DNA from: Bacillus thuringiensis
GTDB taxonomy: Bacteria > Bacillota > Bacilli > Bacillales > Bacillaceae_G
DNA: 64,000 nt
Direction of reading: 5' to 3'
NCBI RefSeq assembly: GCF_001182785.1
Contig: NZ_CP012103.1
Location: 1 to 64,000, forward strand
Below, in pieces: positions 25,783 through 34,299 of the stretch. Within the stretch, counting starts at the first letter, position 1. Each line of letters opens with the position of its first letter. A program made the translations under genes and the position numbers. Below the pieces are notes generated by a model. That model did no database searches and was not told the origin of the DNA. It saw only the letters and a program-made list of their open reading frames with translations.

Positions 25783-28045
25783 ATGTTGAAACGATCGTAT
25801 CAAACGTTACTCATTGCTATGAGTATGATTCTAATTGTCTTAAGTTTTGTATTTCCACTTACTAAGGCAAGTGCTGAAGTCATCAATCGTGAGAAATACG
25901 AAATGGATTGGAGTTTTAGTCCCATGTATGGGAAAGACCTACGGACAGAGTTGTTGAAGAATACGAATGGGCAAATTGCGTATTGCTTAACGTATGGAAA
26001 ATTAAGTCCTAACGGTAATGATCTTCCAGAAATGGGGCGTACAGATGATATTGTGTATCGGGTTCTTCTAAATGGATATCCACAAAAGAGTCCAGAAGAA
26101 TTAGGTGTTTCTAACTGGAAAGAAGCGCATTATGCGACACAGCTTAGTGTTTGGACAGCGTTAGGTCAAATTGACATTAATGAAGTTCAGCATCGTAATG
26201 GAAATGTTGCGAAAGCTGTAAAAGCTATTATTGGTGGTGCAAATGCAAGCCAGGAAACACAAGACCTGTACATGAATGTAACACCAACAGACAATCAAGA
26301 AGCAAAGTTAAACGGTGAGTACTTTGAAACGACAGTGTATCAAATTGAAAGTAACGCTAAGAACGGTGTATTTACAGTTCAACTAGCTAATGCGCCGAAT
26401 GGAACGAAAGTTGTTTCTACAAAAGGTGAAGCGAAACAACAATTCAATTTAGGTGAACAATTCCGTATTCTAATACCGAAATCCTCTCAAACAGGTAACT
26501 TTTCCTTAAAAGTAACATCTAATCTTTCTAATTTGCAGGCAGTCGCTTATCAAGGAACTGATAAAGTCCAAGATGCAACAGTCCTTTTAGAAAAAAATGA
26601 GGAAAAAGTGAGTGCCGATCTACAAGTAAACTGGAAATCTCTTGGTGGATTGAAAGTTGTAAAAGTAGGAGAACAAAAAGAATTGCTACAAGGTGCAGTG
26701 TTTGAAGTCATGAACAGTGCTAATCAAAAAGTAGGCACAATGACAACAAATGAGCAAGGTTCAGCAAGCCTTTCTGGTTTAGAAATCGGAACTTATAATC
26801 TTAAAGAGGTAAAATCACCTAATGGTTATATACTGAATGGGCAGCCACAACAGATTGAAGCTAAAACGGGTGAGGTTGCAACAATTACAGTGCAAAATAC
26901 AAAGGTAAAAGGAAACATCGAGATTAAGAAATTAAGTGACAGTGGAAAAACACTTCCAAAAGTAGAGTTCACTGTGTATACAGCAGAGGGAAAAGAAATC
27001 ACAAAAACAACTACAAACGAGCAAGGGATTGCACAAGTGAAGGATCTTCCGTATGGAAATTATTATTTTGTTGAGACAAAAGGGGTAGAAGGATATCTTC
27101 TGAATCAAACTAAATATCCATTCGAGATTAAAGAGCAAGGAAAAACGCTAACATTCACAGTCGAAAATAAAGAAGTAAAAGGAAACGTGCAACTTCTAAA
27201 AGTAGATGGAGAGAATCCAGATAAAAAATTAGAAGGTGCAGTGTTCGTTCTTCAAGATAGTAAAGGGAAGAAAATAAGTGAACACAAAAGTGATAAAAAC
27301 GGTTTGATTGAAGTGAAAGACTTATCATTTGGAGCATACTCATTTGTTGAGAAGCAAGCACCAACTGGCTATGTTTTAACGAAAGAATCTATTCCTTTTA
27401 GTATCTCGGAACAAGGAAAGACAATCATGCTAACAGCGAAAAATAAGCACATCACAGGAGAATTAGAGATTAGCAAGGTAGATTGCAGATGGCAACAATA
27501 AGCTTCCGAACGCTGAATTTACTATTTTTAACGAGCAAGGAAAAGAAGTTGCAAAAGGAAAAACGGATGAAAACGGCATTGCAAAATTTAAGCTTCCATA
27601 TGGAAAGTACACGTATAAAGAAACATTCGCACCAGACGGATATTTACTGAATGAAGAGATATTCCCTTTTGAAATTAAAGAGGATGGTCAAATTATTAAG
27701 CATACGGTGAAGGATCAGAAGAAACCGACACCACCTACACCAGAGACACCAAAACCAGAACAGCCAGAACAACCACAAAAACCAGAAATACCACAAAAGC
27801 CAGAGCAACCAGAAGCACCACAACCGCAGGTACCGGAACAACCAAAAGTAACCGAAAAACCTGTCATTCCACAACTAGAGAAACCACAACTAGAACAAAC
27901 ACCAAAGAAAATCGAAACGTATCTTCCAACAACAGGCGGTAAAGCTGAAAATCCATACATAAAATGGATTGGTCTTGCATGTGTCGTACTTGGCTTAATT
28001 GGAGCTGTATATGCAGTAAGAAACCGTAAGAAAGCTCAATCTTAA
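25783..28045 (+). pseudogene. Thioester-domain, SpaA-repeat surface adhesin, one frameshift
   Basis: ATG 25783 follows GAGGGAG. It has a signal peptide (residues 1-31, cut after TKASA). A thioester (TQXA-type) head follows with Cys 68 in AYCLTYGK and Gln 120 in YATQLSVW, able to form an internal Cys-Gln thioester for covalent host attachment. Four SpaA/Cna-B-like repeats begin GGLKVVKV, GNIEIKKL, GNVQLLKV and GELEISKV. A proline-rich wall-spanning region comes next, then the sortase signal LPTTGG, a hydrophobic helix and an RNRKK tail. An extra T near 27486 (gat-tgc instead of gat-gca) stops the frame at 27501. Removing it restores the fourth repeat and anchor. As written, a truncated, unanchored protein would result. 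It may serve donor-recipient contact. Confidence 0.85.
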
Positions 28046-28046
28046 T

Positions 28047-28178
28047 ATGAAAGAATATGAAGCTCATTTTAGCGAAATTGATGAAAATCCGTTAGGCTTT
28101 GCTATTGGATTTCGAAATGCATGCATACTCGTAATTCCTATTTGGACAGTTGTTTTTTGGATAGGGAGCAAGATATAA
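28047..28178 (+). CDS. Small single-span membrane protein
   Basis: 43 residues (MKEYEAHFSEIDENPLGFAI onward) with one hydrophobic segment NACILVIPIWTVVFWIG near the C-terminus. ATG 28047 starts 1 bp after the adhesin stop. No ribosome-binding site of its own is obvious, so coupling is likely. Probable small transfer-operon membrane protein. Confidence 0.55.
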   Translation: MKEYEAHFSEIDENPLGFAIGFRNACILVIPIWTVVFWIGSKI

Positions 28179-28203
28179 GAAACCGAGAGGGAGATGAAAT
28201 GAA

Positions 28204-28676
28204 ATGCCAGAAATCTACGTCGGTAAACTGAAAAATTTAGGGAAACCTGGGGAAGACGTTATGCAGCGCAAGAGTGCTTGGTTACCTGAAGAATTGATGC
28301 AAGCAATTTCAATCGCTCAAACTGTAATTAAGCCATTAAAGCAACATGATTATTGGATAGAATCCGCTACAAAGTTATTGGCAGGAAGTATTTTGTATCT
28401 GGATCAACGGCATAAAAACCTATATTACCTAGATGTGAAAAAAGTTATTGAGTTCACGGAAAAAATGTATGAGAGTGAAGCGAACTTGGTAGAGGTAGCT
28501 TGGTAGAGGTAGTAAATTCGCTCGAAAATGAGCATCCAGCATATCATATCTTCCATGAGCTAGGTCTTTATTCAAAAGAAACAAGGGATGCGATAACTGT
28601 CACTTTGTTATACATTCTTGAAAAACATCAACGTGAAAAGCAAGGGGAACAAAAAGAGTATTTTTGGTTTCAGTAG
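28204..28676 (+). pseudogene. VirD4-like fragment (all-alpha region) with a 14-bp tandem duplication
   Basis: ATG 28204 after GAGGGAG. The frame reads to 28506. A perfect 14-bp tandem duplication (CTTGGTAGAGGTAG twice, near 28486-28513) shifts it. Removing one copy joins ANLVEVVNSLENEHPAYHIF and a reading on to 28676, about 152 residues. The protein then resembles the all-alpha insert of the VirD4 at 34,300. ATKLLAGSILYLDQRHKNLY matches the QQCAMSLCNAMILAVTDK stretch there. No Walker motif is present. With the next gene it looks like a degenerate coupling-protein derivative; similarity is by eye. Confidence 0.6.
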
Positions 28677-28716
28677 CAATCAGAAGAGGAAAATGAAATA
28701 GGAAGGAGTGCAATAC

Positions 28717-29292
28717 ATGTTAGGCGTAGCTAAGAAGTATACAAAGGTGATTAGAGCGTTGAAAGAACTGAATGAAGGGGAAAAGGTTGCAGGTGTGATA
28801 AAAGCTCGATTTGGGGCGTATAAAACGGTCATAGAAGGTGTAAAAGAAAACGCCAACGATTTTATTTTCATTTTTGATCCAAAAGGTATCTTTTATGAAG
28901 ATACCCATCACGAAAAACGAAAACAAGGGTATCACATCATCAAACATGATTTACTAACTGGTTATGAAACGCTACAAATGCATCTAAAACAAAAATCTGT
29001 TGTGTACATCAGTGTAGAAACGGAAACAAATACGTATCAAGAGAGAGGAGAAGCATTATCTAATTTTCTTCAGTATCTAACAGAATGCAAGAACATAAGA
29101 CCAATTCACCTGGTATTTCATCAATATGATTTGTACCCGATCCCTCATATGGAGCAGTTTTTAAAAGAAAGCGCGACATACCACATTCAGCATTTAATCG
29201 TAGTTGAATCTCAATCCGCATTACAGCACATATACGGAAAAGAGGCAGCACAACGCATCATAACCTCGTATAACACAACAATCCTAGCATGA
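28717..29292 (+). CDS. VirD4-like protein without Walker motifs
   Basis: 191 residues; ATG 28717 behind GGAAGGAG. DFIFIFDPKGIFYEDTHHEK followed by GYHIIKHDLLTGYETLQ mirrors the LIFNDPKGELFSASKETLEE and GYHIEVLNLL stretch of VirD4 at 34,300. RPIHLVFHQYDLYPIPHME mirrors its Walker B region, but the catalytic DE is replaced by QYD. The P-loop is absent. It appears to be a non-catalytic paralogue of the coupling protein, perhaps once continuous with the fragment at 28204. Function unknown. Confidence 0.6.
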   Translation: MLGVAKKYTKVIRALKELNEGEKVAGVIKARFGAYKTVIEGVKENANDFIFIFDPKGIFYEDTHHEKRKQGYHIIKHDLLTGYETLQMHLKQKSVVYISVETETNTYQERGEALSNFLQYLTECKNIRPIHLVFHQYDLYPIPHMEQFLKESATYHIQHLIVVESQSALQHIYGKEAAQRIITSYNTTILA

Positions 29293-29395
29293 TCTAAGGC
29301 ACTTGTTCACTATTTCATCCTATCTAGATGGCTAGAAAACTAGACAAGGGAGAAGCGTTTTTCTCCCTTCTTTATCAAAAATAGGAGGCGTTCAT

Positions 29396-29644
29396 ATGGG
29401 AAAAGAAAAAAGACTCACATTTTATGATATTGCGGCATCACAAGCTCATAGCGTTAAAACTTTTGATGGAAAAACATACGAACTAAAAGGCACCATCGCA
29501 ATTGAAAATAGCACAGGAAGCATCGAAAAGGTAGCTCAAATTTATTATCAAGTGCGCTCGGTTAGGGATGAACATCAAAACTTAATTGCTAAACGAAAAA
29601 ATAAACATGCGGAATTAGTAGCTGTCAAACAAAAGTGTAAATAA
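29396..29644 (+). CDS. Hypothetical small transfer-region protein
   Basis: 82 residues; ATG 29396 behind AGGAGG. Hydrophilic, with a possible beta-rich N-terminal half (KRLTFYDIAASQAHSVKTFD) and a basic C-terminal helix (EHQNLIAKRKNKHAELVAV). No family recognised. Its stop lies 3 bp before the inverted-repeat element. Confidence 0.6.
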   Translation: MGKEKRLTFYDIAASQAHSVKTFDGKTYELKGTIAIENSTGSIEKVAQIYYQVRSVRDEHQNLIAKRKNKHAELVAVKQKCK

Positions 29645-29647
29645 AAA

Positions 29648-30174
29648 AAGCGATTTTGAAGTGTGCTGAGAACATAGCACAAAGTAACTTGCTCTTTGAC
29701 AATTTAAATATATATTGCGTATCTTTTCCTTTCAGTAATGATGTAGAAGGATAGTATACGATTTTCAATATATATGCGTGCCTCCCTTCGAAAGGTCACT
29801 AGAAGGGTTAGGTATACGGTTATCGTTGGGTGAGTAAGATCGTAAAACTCATCTGTGACCACTGGGAAATGCATTGTATCAAAGACCTGTTTGTGTCAGT
29901 ACTCGTGAGGAATATCCCATTTTGACATTCTGAAGAAGCGAGGAACATCACAACAGTAGATACATAAGGTTCTACGTTCACGCCAAAATACGTAGTGCGG
30001 TATTGGGCATATAGAAGCTAGGTCGGGATTAGTCTCTATACGCATGCCAATACAGGGTTCGTCATTCCAGCCATAAATGATATTTCCATTTTCTATCCCA
30101 CTTTCCTTTAAATGTTATAAGATAAAGATAGATGTTGAAGTTTAAATGTGTCTCATCACACTTCAAAATCGCTT
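29648..30174 (+). ncRNA. 527-bp non-coding element closed by a 23-nt inverted repeat
   Basis: The arms AAGCGATTTTGAAGTGTG-C-TGAG (29648-29670) and CTCA-T-CACACTTCAAAATCGCTT (30152-30174) pair over 22 of 23 positions. The interior has no reading frame of useful length. It is richer in GC in its middle and holds local stems such as CTACG...CGTAG (near 29970) and GTGAGT...ACTCAT (near 29840). A promoter-like TTGACA-N18-TATCTT lies at 29696-29725. It may be a large structured RNA inside the transfer operon, comparable in size to ROOL or GOLLD RNAs, or a MITE with terminal repeats. The choice cannot be made from this window. Confidence 0.55.
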
Positions 30175-30203
30175 GAAAAAATATGACATCGGGAGGAACA
30201 TAA

Positions 30204-30647
30204 ATGAGTCGTAAAGGGTGGATCATTTCCGCTATTGTTGGACTGTTAATTGCAATTGGTATTGGTTCAACATTTGTCTTTAGTTCGGGAAAAGGGGAAG
30301 TAATGGATCTTAGTCCGTTAGAAATGAAAAAGTTCATGAGTGAGGATGGCACAGGTTTTGTTATGTTGAATTCTAATATGAGACATAGTAATGATTGGAT
30401 TTTTCTTGTAAAGAATATAGCTGAAAAGGAAAAAATTCAAGTAAGAGGGTTGAATGAAAATCGTGAGGACATTCCAGGTTCAAGTAATCCTCATGATTGG
30501 GGCTTATCACAACGAAGGGATTCTCTCGCTTATTATGAAAAAGGAAAACTAAAAAAAGATATTGATTTTTCTAAGTTTAAAGAATCCGAACTTGAAAAAG
30601 AAGTTACCTATTTTGTCCAAAATTGCAAAGAGCAATATCAGAAATAA
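30204..30647 (+). CDS. Membrane-anchored extracellular protein of the transfer operon
   Basis: 147 residues; ATG 30204 behind GGGAGG. One N-terminal membrane segment (residues 6-27, GWIISAIVGLLIAIGIG) leaves the rest outside. The middle (GTGFVMLNSNMRHSNDWIFL followed by VKNIAEKEKIQVRGLNEN) has a thioredoxin-like pattern without a CxxC, so a binding rather than redox role is possible. This similarity is weak. It precedes pilin-like and assembly genes. Confidence 0.6.
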   Translation: MSRKGWIISAIVGLLIAIGIGSTFVFSSGKGEVMDLSPLEMKKFMSEDGTGFVMLNSNMRHSNDWIFLVKNIAEKEKIQVRGLNENREDIPGSSNPHDWGLSQRRDSLAYYEKGKLKKDIDFSKFKESELEKEVTYFVQNCKEQYQK

Positions 30648-30676
30648 TCACATAATCATTGAAAGGTGGTGATATA

Positions 30677-30901
30677 GTGGCGATTACACAAAGGGAATTA
30701 AAAAAAGAAAAAGATATGGTAGCAAACCTATTAAGAGCCAATGGTCAGGATTATAACCATTGGCTTCATTTACATCATCAGAAATACATTGAAGAAAATC
30801 AAGATTTAGTAATGAAAGCTTTACAGGCTTATAAAGCAACATCAACAGAAGTAAAGGAAGACAGCAAGGCGAATGAATCAAGTCAGCTTAGTAACGTATA
30901 A
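30677..30901 (+). CDS. Small hydrophilic protein
   Basis: 74 residues from GTG 30677 after GAAAGGTGG. Predominantly helical and charged (AITQRELKKEKDMVANLLRA), with a serine-rich acidic tail. No motif. Lies in the transfer operon, 30 bp after the preceding stop. Confidence 0.55.
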   Translation: MAITQRELKKEKDMVANLLRANGQDYNHWLHLHHQKYIEENQDLVMKALQAYKATSTEVKEDSKANESSQLSNV

Positions 30902-30932
30902 GCACTTAAAAATGAAAAGGGAGTGAATGTAT

Positions 30933-31241
30933 ATGTCAATGTTGGAAACATTATCTCAAATGTTAGTGTTAGGTGATGCGATGGACGGTCTAATTAATAC
31001 AGGGAATTCATTTATTGCATGGATGCAAAGGGGGGCAATGGTTAGTACAGCGATTGTATTTTGCTGGGGTGCTTATCTATTAATTTGGGGCGGTGAACGA
31101 GGAAGACATAAATGTATTTGGTGGTTTCTTGGTGGGGCAGCCGGACTCGTTATTGTAATGGGATGCCAATACTTAGCAGAGAGCGTAAATAGCAATGTGA
31201 AATTTGGTCAAATCTTATTCCCGTTTCTTTGGATGAAATAG
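30933..31241 (+). CDS. Pilin/VirB2-like small membrane protein
   Basis: 102 residues; ATG 30933 has AAGGGAG 9 bases upstream (ATG 30927 is closer). Two hydrophobic helices (MVSTAIVFCWGAYLLIWGG and GGAAGLVIVMGCQYLA) are separated by a short charged loop GERGRHKC. This is the size and topology of VirB2/TrbC-type pilins and related channel proteins. Position ahead of the assembly genes agrees. Identification is by topology only. Confidence 0.6.
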   Translation: MSMLETLSQMLVLGDAMDGLINTGNSFIAWMQRGAMVSTAIVFCWGAYLLIWGGERGRHKCIWWFLGGAAGLVIVMGCQYLAESVNSNVKFGQILFPFLWMK

Positions 31242-31256
31242 TGAAAAAATATAATT

Positions 31257-31310
31257 AAGGCAATGAGGAGGCTATGCAAACAGTATGGCTTTTTTTGTTG
31301 CCTTTTTTCA
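31257..31310 (+). terminator. Hairpin with T run after the pilin-like gene
   Basis: Alternative stems AGGCAA/TTGCCT and GGCTATG/CAGTATGGC are followed by T runs. It could act as a partial terminator inside the operon. Confidence 0.55.
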
Positions 31311-31344
31311 TGGAATTTAAAGTGAATGGAAGAAAGGAGAAGCC

Positions 31345-32430
31345 ATGTTTGTCATTTTTAAGAGTAGCAATGGAACAGAAATTGAGTCGGGTAAGCAATA
31401 TTCGTTTCATGAAGCTTATATCTTAACGAAGCGATTAGAACGAGTTTATAGAGAGGCAGGGCGGCAAGAACATATTGATTTCGATTTGTTAGATGGTCAT
31501 TCTAATGAAATTTATAACGGTACGTTATCACTTGGTTCGAGATATGCAGATCACATTTTTGATCACATTTCTAAAAAAATGAATGTGATGCAATTAGATC
31601 CAGAACAAGAGGAACAAAAGAAGGAGCTGTTAGAAACATTAGAAAGAGAAATCAATGATTCTCCTTTTCATGAAGAATATGAATATCAAGAAGAATCATC
31701 AGAAAGGAAGGAAGAACCCTCTTATCGTCCAGCGGATGAAGTGAAAACAGTAGTAAAGCCTGGAAAGGAAAATAGAAAAGGATTCAAGATTATTGCGAGT
31801 GTCATAGGAAGCGTAGTGTTAATTGGAGCTGGTGCCATATTTGCCTTTAAGTTGTTCTCCTCCGAACCAGTTTCGAGTGCAAATGCTGGCTCTGAACAAT
31901 ATGTAGTAAAAGGATTACAACAGGCAGCCATTCAACAGTATGGAGAAGCCGTTAAATACTTCGATAAGGTCGATTACACAGAATTAGATAAAGATAGTCA
32001 GAAGGCAGTTCTATTTACTTATTTATTAAATGGAAAGGCAAATAAGGCATTACAATATGAGCCGAAATTTGCAGAAAGTGTGGTTGCTTATTTTATTGGG
32101 ATAGACAACATGAATAAAATCAATGAAATTGATGTCAAAAATGATGTAATCGACTTTGAAAAGGCAGCACTTAATAAGAAATATGAGGAGGTAATTAAGC
32201 TTAAGGGTAAAGTCAATATGGACGGTAGACGTGAAAAACTCATTGTTGAAGCTTTTGTACATCTAAAAAAATATGAAGATTGTTATTCTTTTGCCAAAAC
32301 GCAAGGAAATAAAAACGTAATGAAAGAGATCAAAGAATTAGAGAAACGAGATATTCAACAATCTACGATAAGTGAAGAAGAAAAGAAAGCTAAGATTGAA
32401 AAAATTGATAAAGATCTACAGAACATCTAA
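31345..32430 (+). CDS. Membrane-anchored transfer protein with helical-repeat exterior
   Basis: 361 residues; ATG 31345 behind GAAAGGAG. A cytoplasmic N-terminal half of about 145 residues, with an acidic stretch (EEYEYQEESSERKEEPS), precedes one membrane span (FKIIASVIGSVVLIGAGAIF). The outer part has TPR-like helices (QQAAIQQYGEAVKYFDKVDY) and a coiled coil at the end. The general plan resembles EssB/YukC-type secretion proteins, but the N-terminal part does not show their pseudokinase fold clearly. Probable scaffold between channel and envelope. Confidence 0.6.
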   Translation: MFVIFKSSNGTEIESGKQYSFHEAYILTKRLERVYREAGRQEHIDFDLLDGHSNEIYNGTLSLGSRYADHIFDHISKKMNVMQLDPEQEEQKKELLETLEREINDSPFHEEYEYQEESSERKEEPSYRPADEVKTVVKPGKENRKGFKIIASVIGSVVLIGAGAIFAFKLFSSEPVSSANAGSEQYVVKGLQQAAIQQYGEAVKYFDKVDYTELDKDSQKAVLFTYLLNGKANKALQYEPKFAESVVAYFIGIDNMNKINEIDVKNDVIDFEKAALNKKYEEVIKLKGKVNMDGRREKLIVEAFVHLKKYEDCYSFAKTQGNKNVMKEIKELEKRDIQQSTISEEEKKAKIEKIDKDLQNI

Positions 32431-32445
32431 GGGGGAGAGAATAAC

Positions 32446-34209
32446 ATGCCTTTAAATTATGAGAATCTGTACAAAAAAATGGGAATAGTTTTTCTTGGAG
32501 GTTCGTTGATATTGAGTACGACAGGGTGCAGTTGGTTTGGAAGTAAGGAATCATCTAAAAGTAAAACAGCTATTACAAAAAAGGTAGATAAGAATAAGCC
32601 AGATGAAAAGAAAGAAGATCTGAACAAATATGATTTTGAAGCAATTACAGAAAACGCAATTCAAAGTAAGGATAATGAAGTTGCTTATGTACTCGAAGAA
32701 CTGGATAAATCAAAAATTAATTTTAAAGAAAAATCTATTGTAAGTAATCTTCAAAATGGGGATGACACCACTTTTCGTGTTCTAGCACTCTTTGATAAAG
32801 AAACAAAAGATAAAACACTTCAAGATACAACAAAAGATAATGTGATTGCAGTTATTACGGATAATAAGCCACAAGTCAGCGTGAATGGAGATCATTTTGC
32901 ATTTGGCGATCAAATTATTGATTCTTCAGTAGCGAGTATAGGAGATATTCTTCCACCAGAGAAGAAACCAGATGCAATTGTGAACCCACCAATTATAACG
33001 GAGGGTGAGAATGGTAATACGGAAAATACAGGGACAGAAAAACCAAGGCCACCAATAGAGCCGGAAAAACCAACAAATCCAGAGAAACCGACAGAGCCGG
33101 AAAAACCAACAAATCCAGAGAAACCGACAGAGCCGGAAAAACCAACAAATCCAGAGAAACCGACAGAGCCGGAAAAACCAACAAATCCAGAGAAACCGAC
33201 AGAGCCGGAAAAACCAACAAATCCAGAGAAACCGACAGAGCCGGAAAAACCAACAAATCCAGAGAAACCGACAGAGCCGGAAAAACCAACAAATCCAGAG
33301 AAACCGACAGAGCCGGAAAAACCAACAAATCCAGAGAAACCGACAGAGCCGGAAAAACCAACAAATCCAGAGAAACCGACAGAGCCGGAAAAACCAACAA
33401 ATCCAGAGAAACCGACAGAGCCGGAAAAACCAACAAATCCAGAGAAACCGACAGAGCCGGAAAAACCAACAAATCCAGAGAAACCGACAGAGCCGGAAAA
33501 ACCAACAAATCCAGAGAAACCAACAGATCCAGAAAAACCAACAGATCCAGAAAAGCCAACAGATCCAGAAAAGCCAACAGATCCAGAAAAACCAACAGAT
33601 CCAGAAAAACCAACAGATCCAGAAAAGCCAACAGATCCAGAGAAACCAACAGATCCAGAGAAACCAACAGATCCAGAGAAACCAACAAATCCAGAGAAAC
33701 CAACAGATCCAGAAAAACCAACAGATCCAGAGAAACCAACAGATCCAGAAAAGCCAACAGATCCAGAAAAGCCAACAGATCCAGAAAAACCAACAGATCC
33801 AGAAAAACCAACAGATCCAGAAAAGCCAACAGATCCAGAGAAACCAACAGATCCAGAGAAACCAACAGATCCAGAGAAACCAACAGATCCAGAGAAACCA
33901 ACAAATCCAGAGAAACCAACAGATCCAGAAAAACCAACAGATCCAGAGAAACCAACAGATCCAGAGAAACCAACAGATCCAGAAAAGCCAACAGATCCAG
34001 GTAAACCAACAGATCCAGAAAAACCAACAGATCCAGAAAAACCAACAGATCCAGAAAAACCAACAGATCCAGAAAAACCAACAGATCCAGAGAAGCCAAC
34101 AGAACCGGAAAAACCAACAAACCCAGAGAAGCCGACAGAACCAGAGAAAACAACGAATCAAGAAAAGCCAGTTCTGAAACAAAATGAAAAGATGGTAGCG
34201 AGTAAATAA
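32446..34209 (+). CDS. Lipoprotein with long PEKPTD/N/E repeat
   Basis: 587 residues; ATG 32446 behind GGGGGAG. The signal peptide ends in a lipobox STTGC (Cys 28), so the protein is lipid-anchored outside the membrane. Residues 40-195 form a soluble domain. From about residue 205 to 570 there are about 60 six-residue units EKPTxP, where x is E, N or D, giving a rigid proline-rich rod that can cross the peptidoglycan. The first half alternates E and N in identical 36-bp DNA units and the second half is mainly D. Gene position between scaffold and VirD4 suggests a cell-envelope part of the mating apparatus or an adhesin. Confidence 0.75.
   Translation: MPLNYENLYKKMGIVFLGGSLILSTTGCSWFGSKESSKSKTAITKKVDKNKPDEKKEDLNKYDFEAITENAIQSKDNEVAYVLEELDKSKINFKEKSIVSNLQNGDDTTFRVLALFDKETKDKTLQDTTKDNVIAVITDNKPQVSVNGDHFAFGDQIIDSSVASIGDILPPEKKPDAIVNPPIITEGENGNTENTGTEKPRPPIEPEKPTNPEKPTEPEKPTNPEKPTEPEKPTNPEKPTEPEKPTNPEKPTEPEKPTNPEKPTEPEKPTNPEKPTEPEKPTNPEKPTEPEKPTNPEKPTEPEKPTNPEKPTEPEKPTNPEKPTEPEKPTNPEKPTEPEKPTNPEKPTEPEKPTNPEKPTDPEKPTDPEKPTDPEKPTDPEKPTDPEKPTDPEKPTDPEKPTDPEKPTDPEKPTNPEKPTDPEKPTDPEKPTDPEKPTDPEKPTDPEKPTDPEKPTDPEKPTDPEKPTDPEKPTDPEKPTDPEKPTNPEKPTDPEKPTDPEKPTDPEKPTDPEKPTDPGKPTDPEKPTDPEKPTDPEKPTDPEKPTDPEKPTEPEKPTNPEKPTEPEKTTNQEKPVLKQNEKMVASK
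33058..34150 (+). repeat. 18/36-bp coding tandem repeat
   Basis: A 36-bp unit (encoding EPEKPTNPEKPT) recurs about 13 times with essentially no change from 33058 to 33520. It is followed by about 34 copies of an 18-bp unit encoding DPEKPT with silent A/G variation. The identical first part suggests recent expansion or homogenisation. Confidence 0.9.
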
Positions 34210-34231
34210 AGAGAAAACAACTGATTTTGCC

Positions 34232-34262
34232 AAAAAGGTACTCATAAAAAGAGTACCTTTTT
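34232..34262 (+). terminator. Hairpin between lipoprotein gene and virD4
   Basis: AAAAAGGTACTC with GAGTACCTTTTT around 7 bases. May attenuate transcription into virD4. Confidence 0.75.
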
Positions 34263-34299
34263 AATTTGAAGCTGGATTGAACAGAGGTGGTACTTTGAT

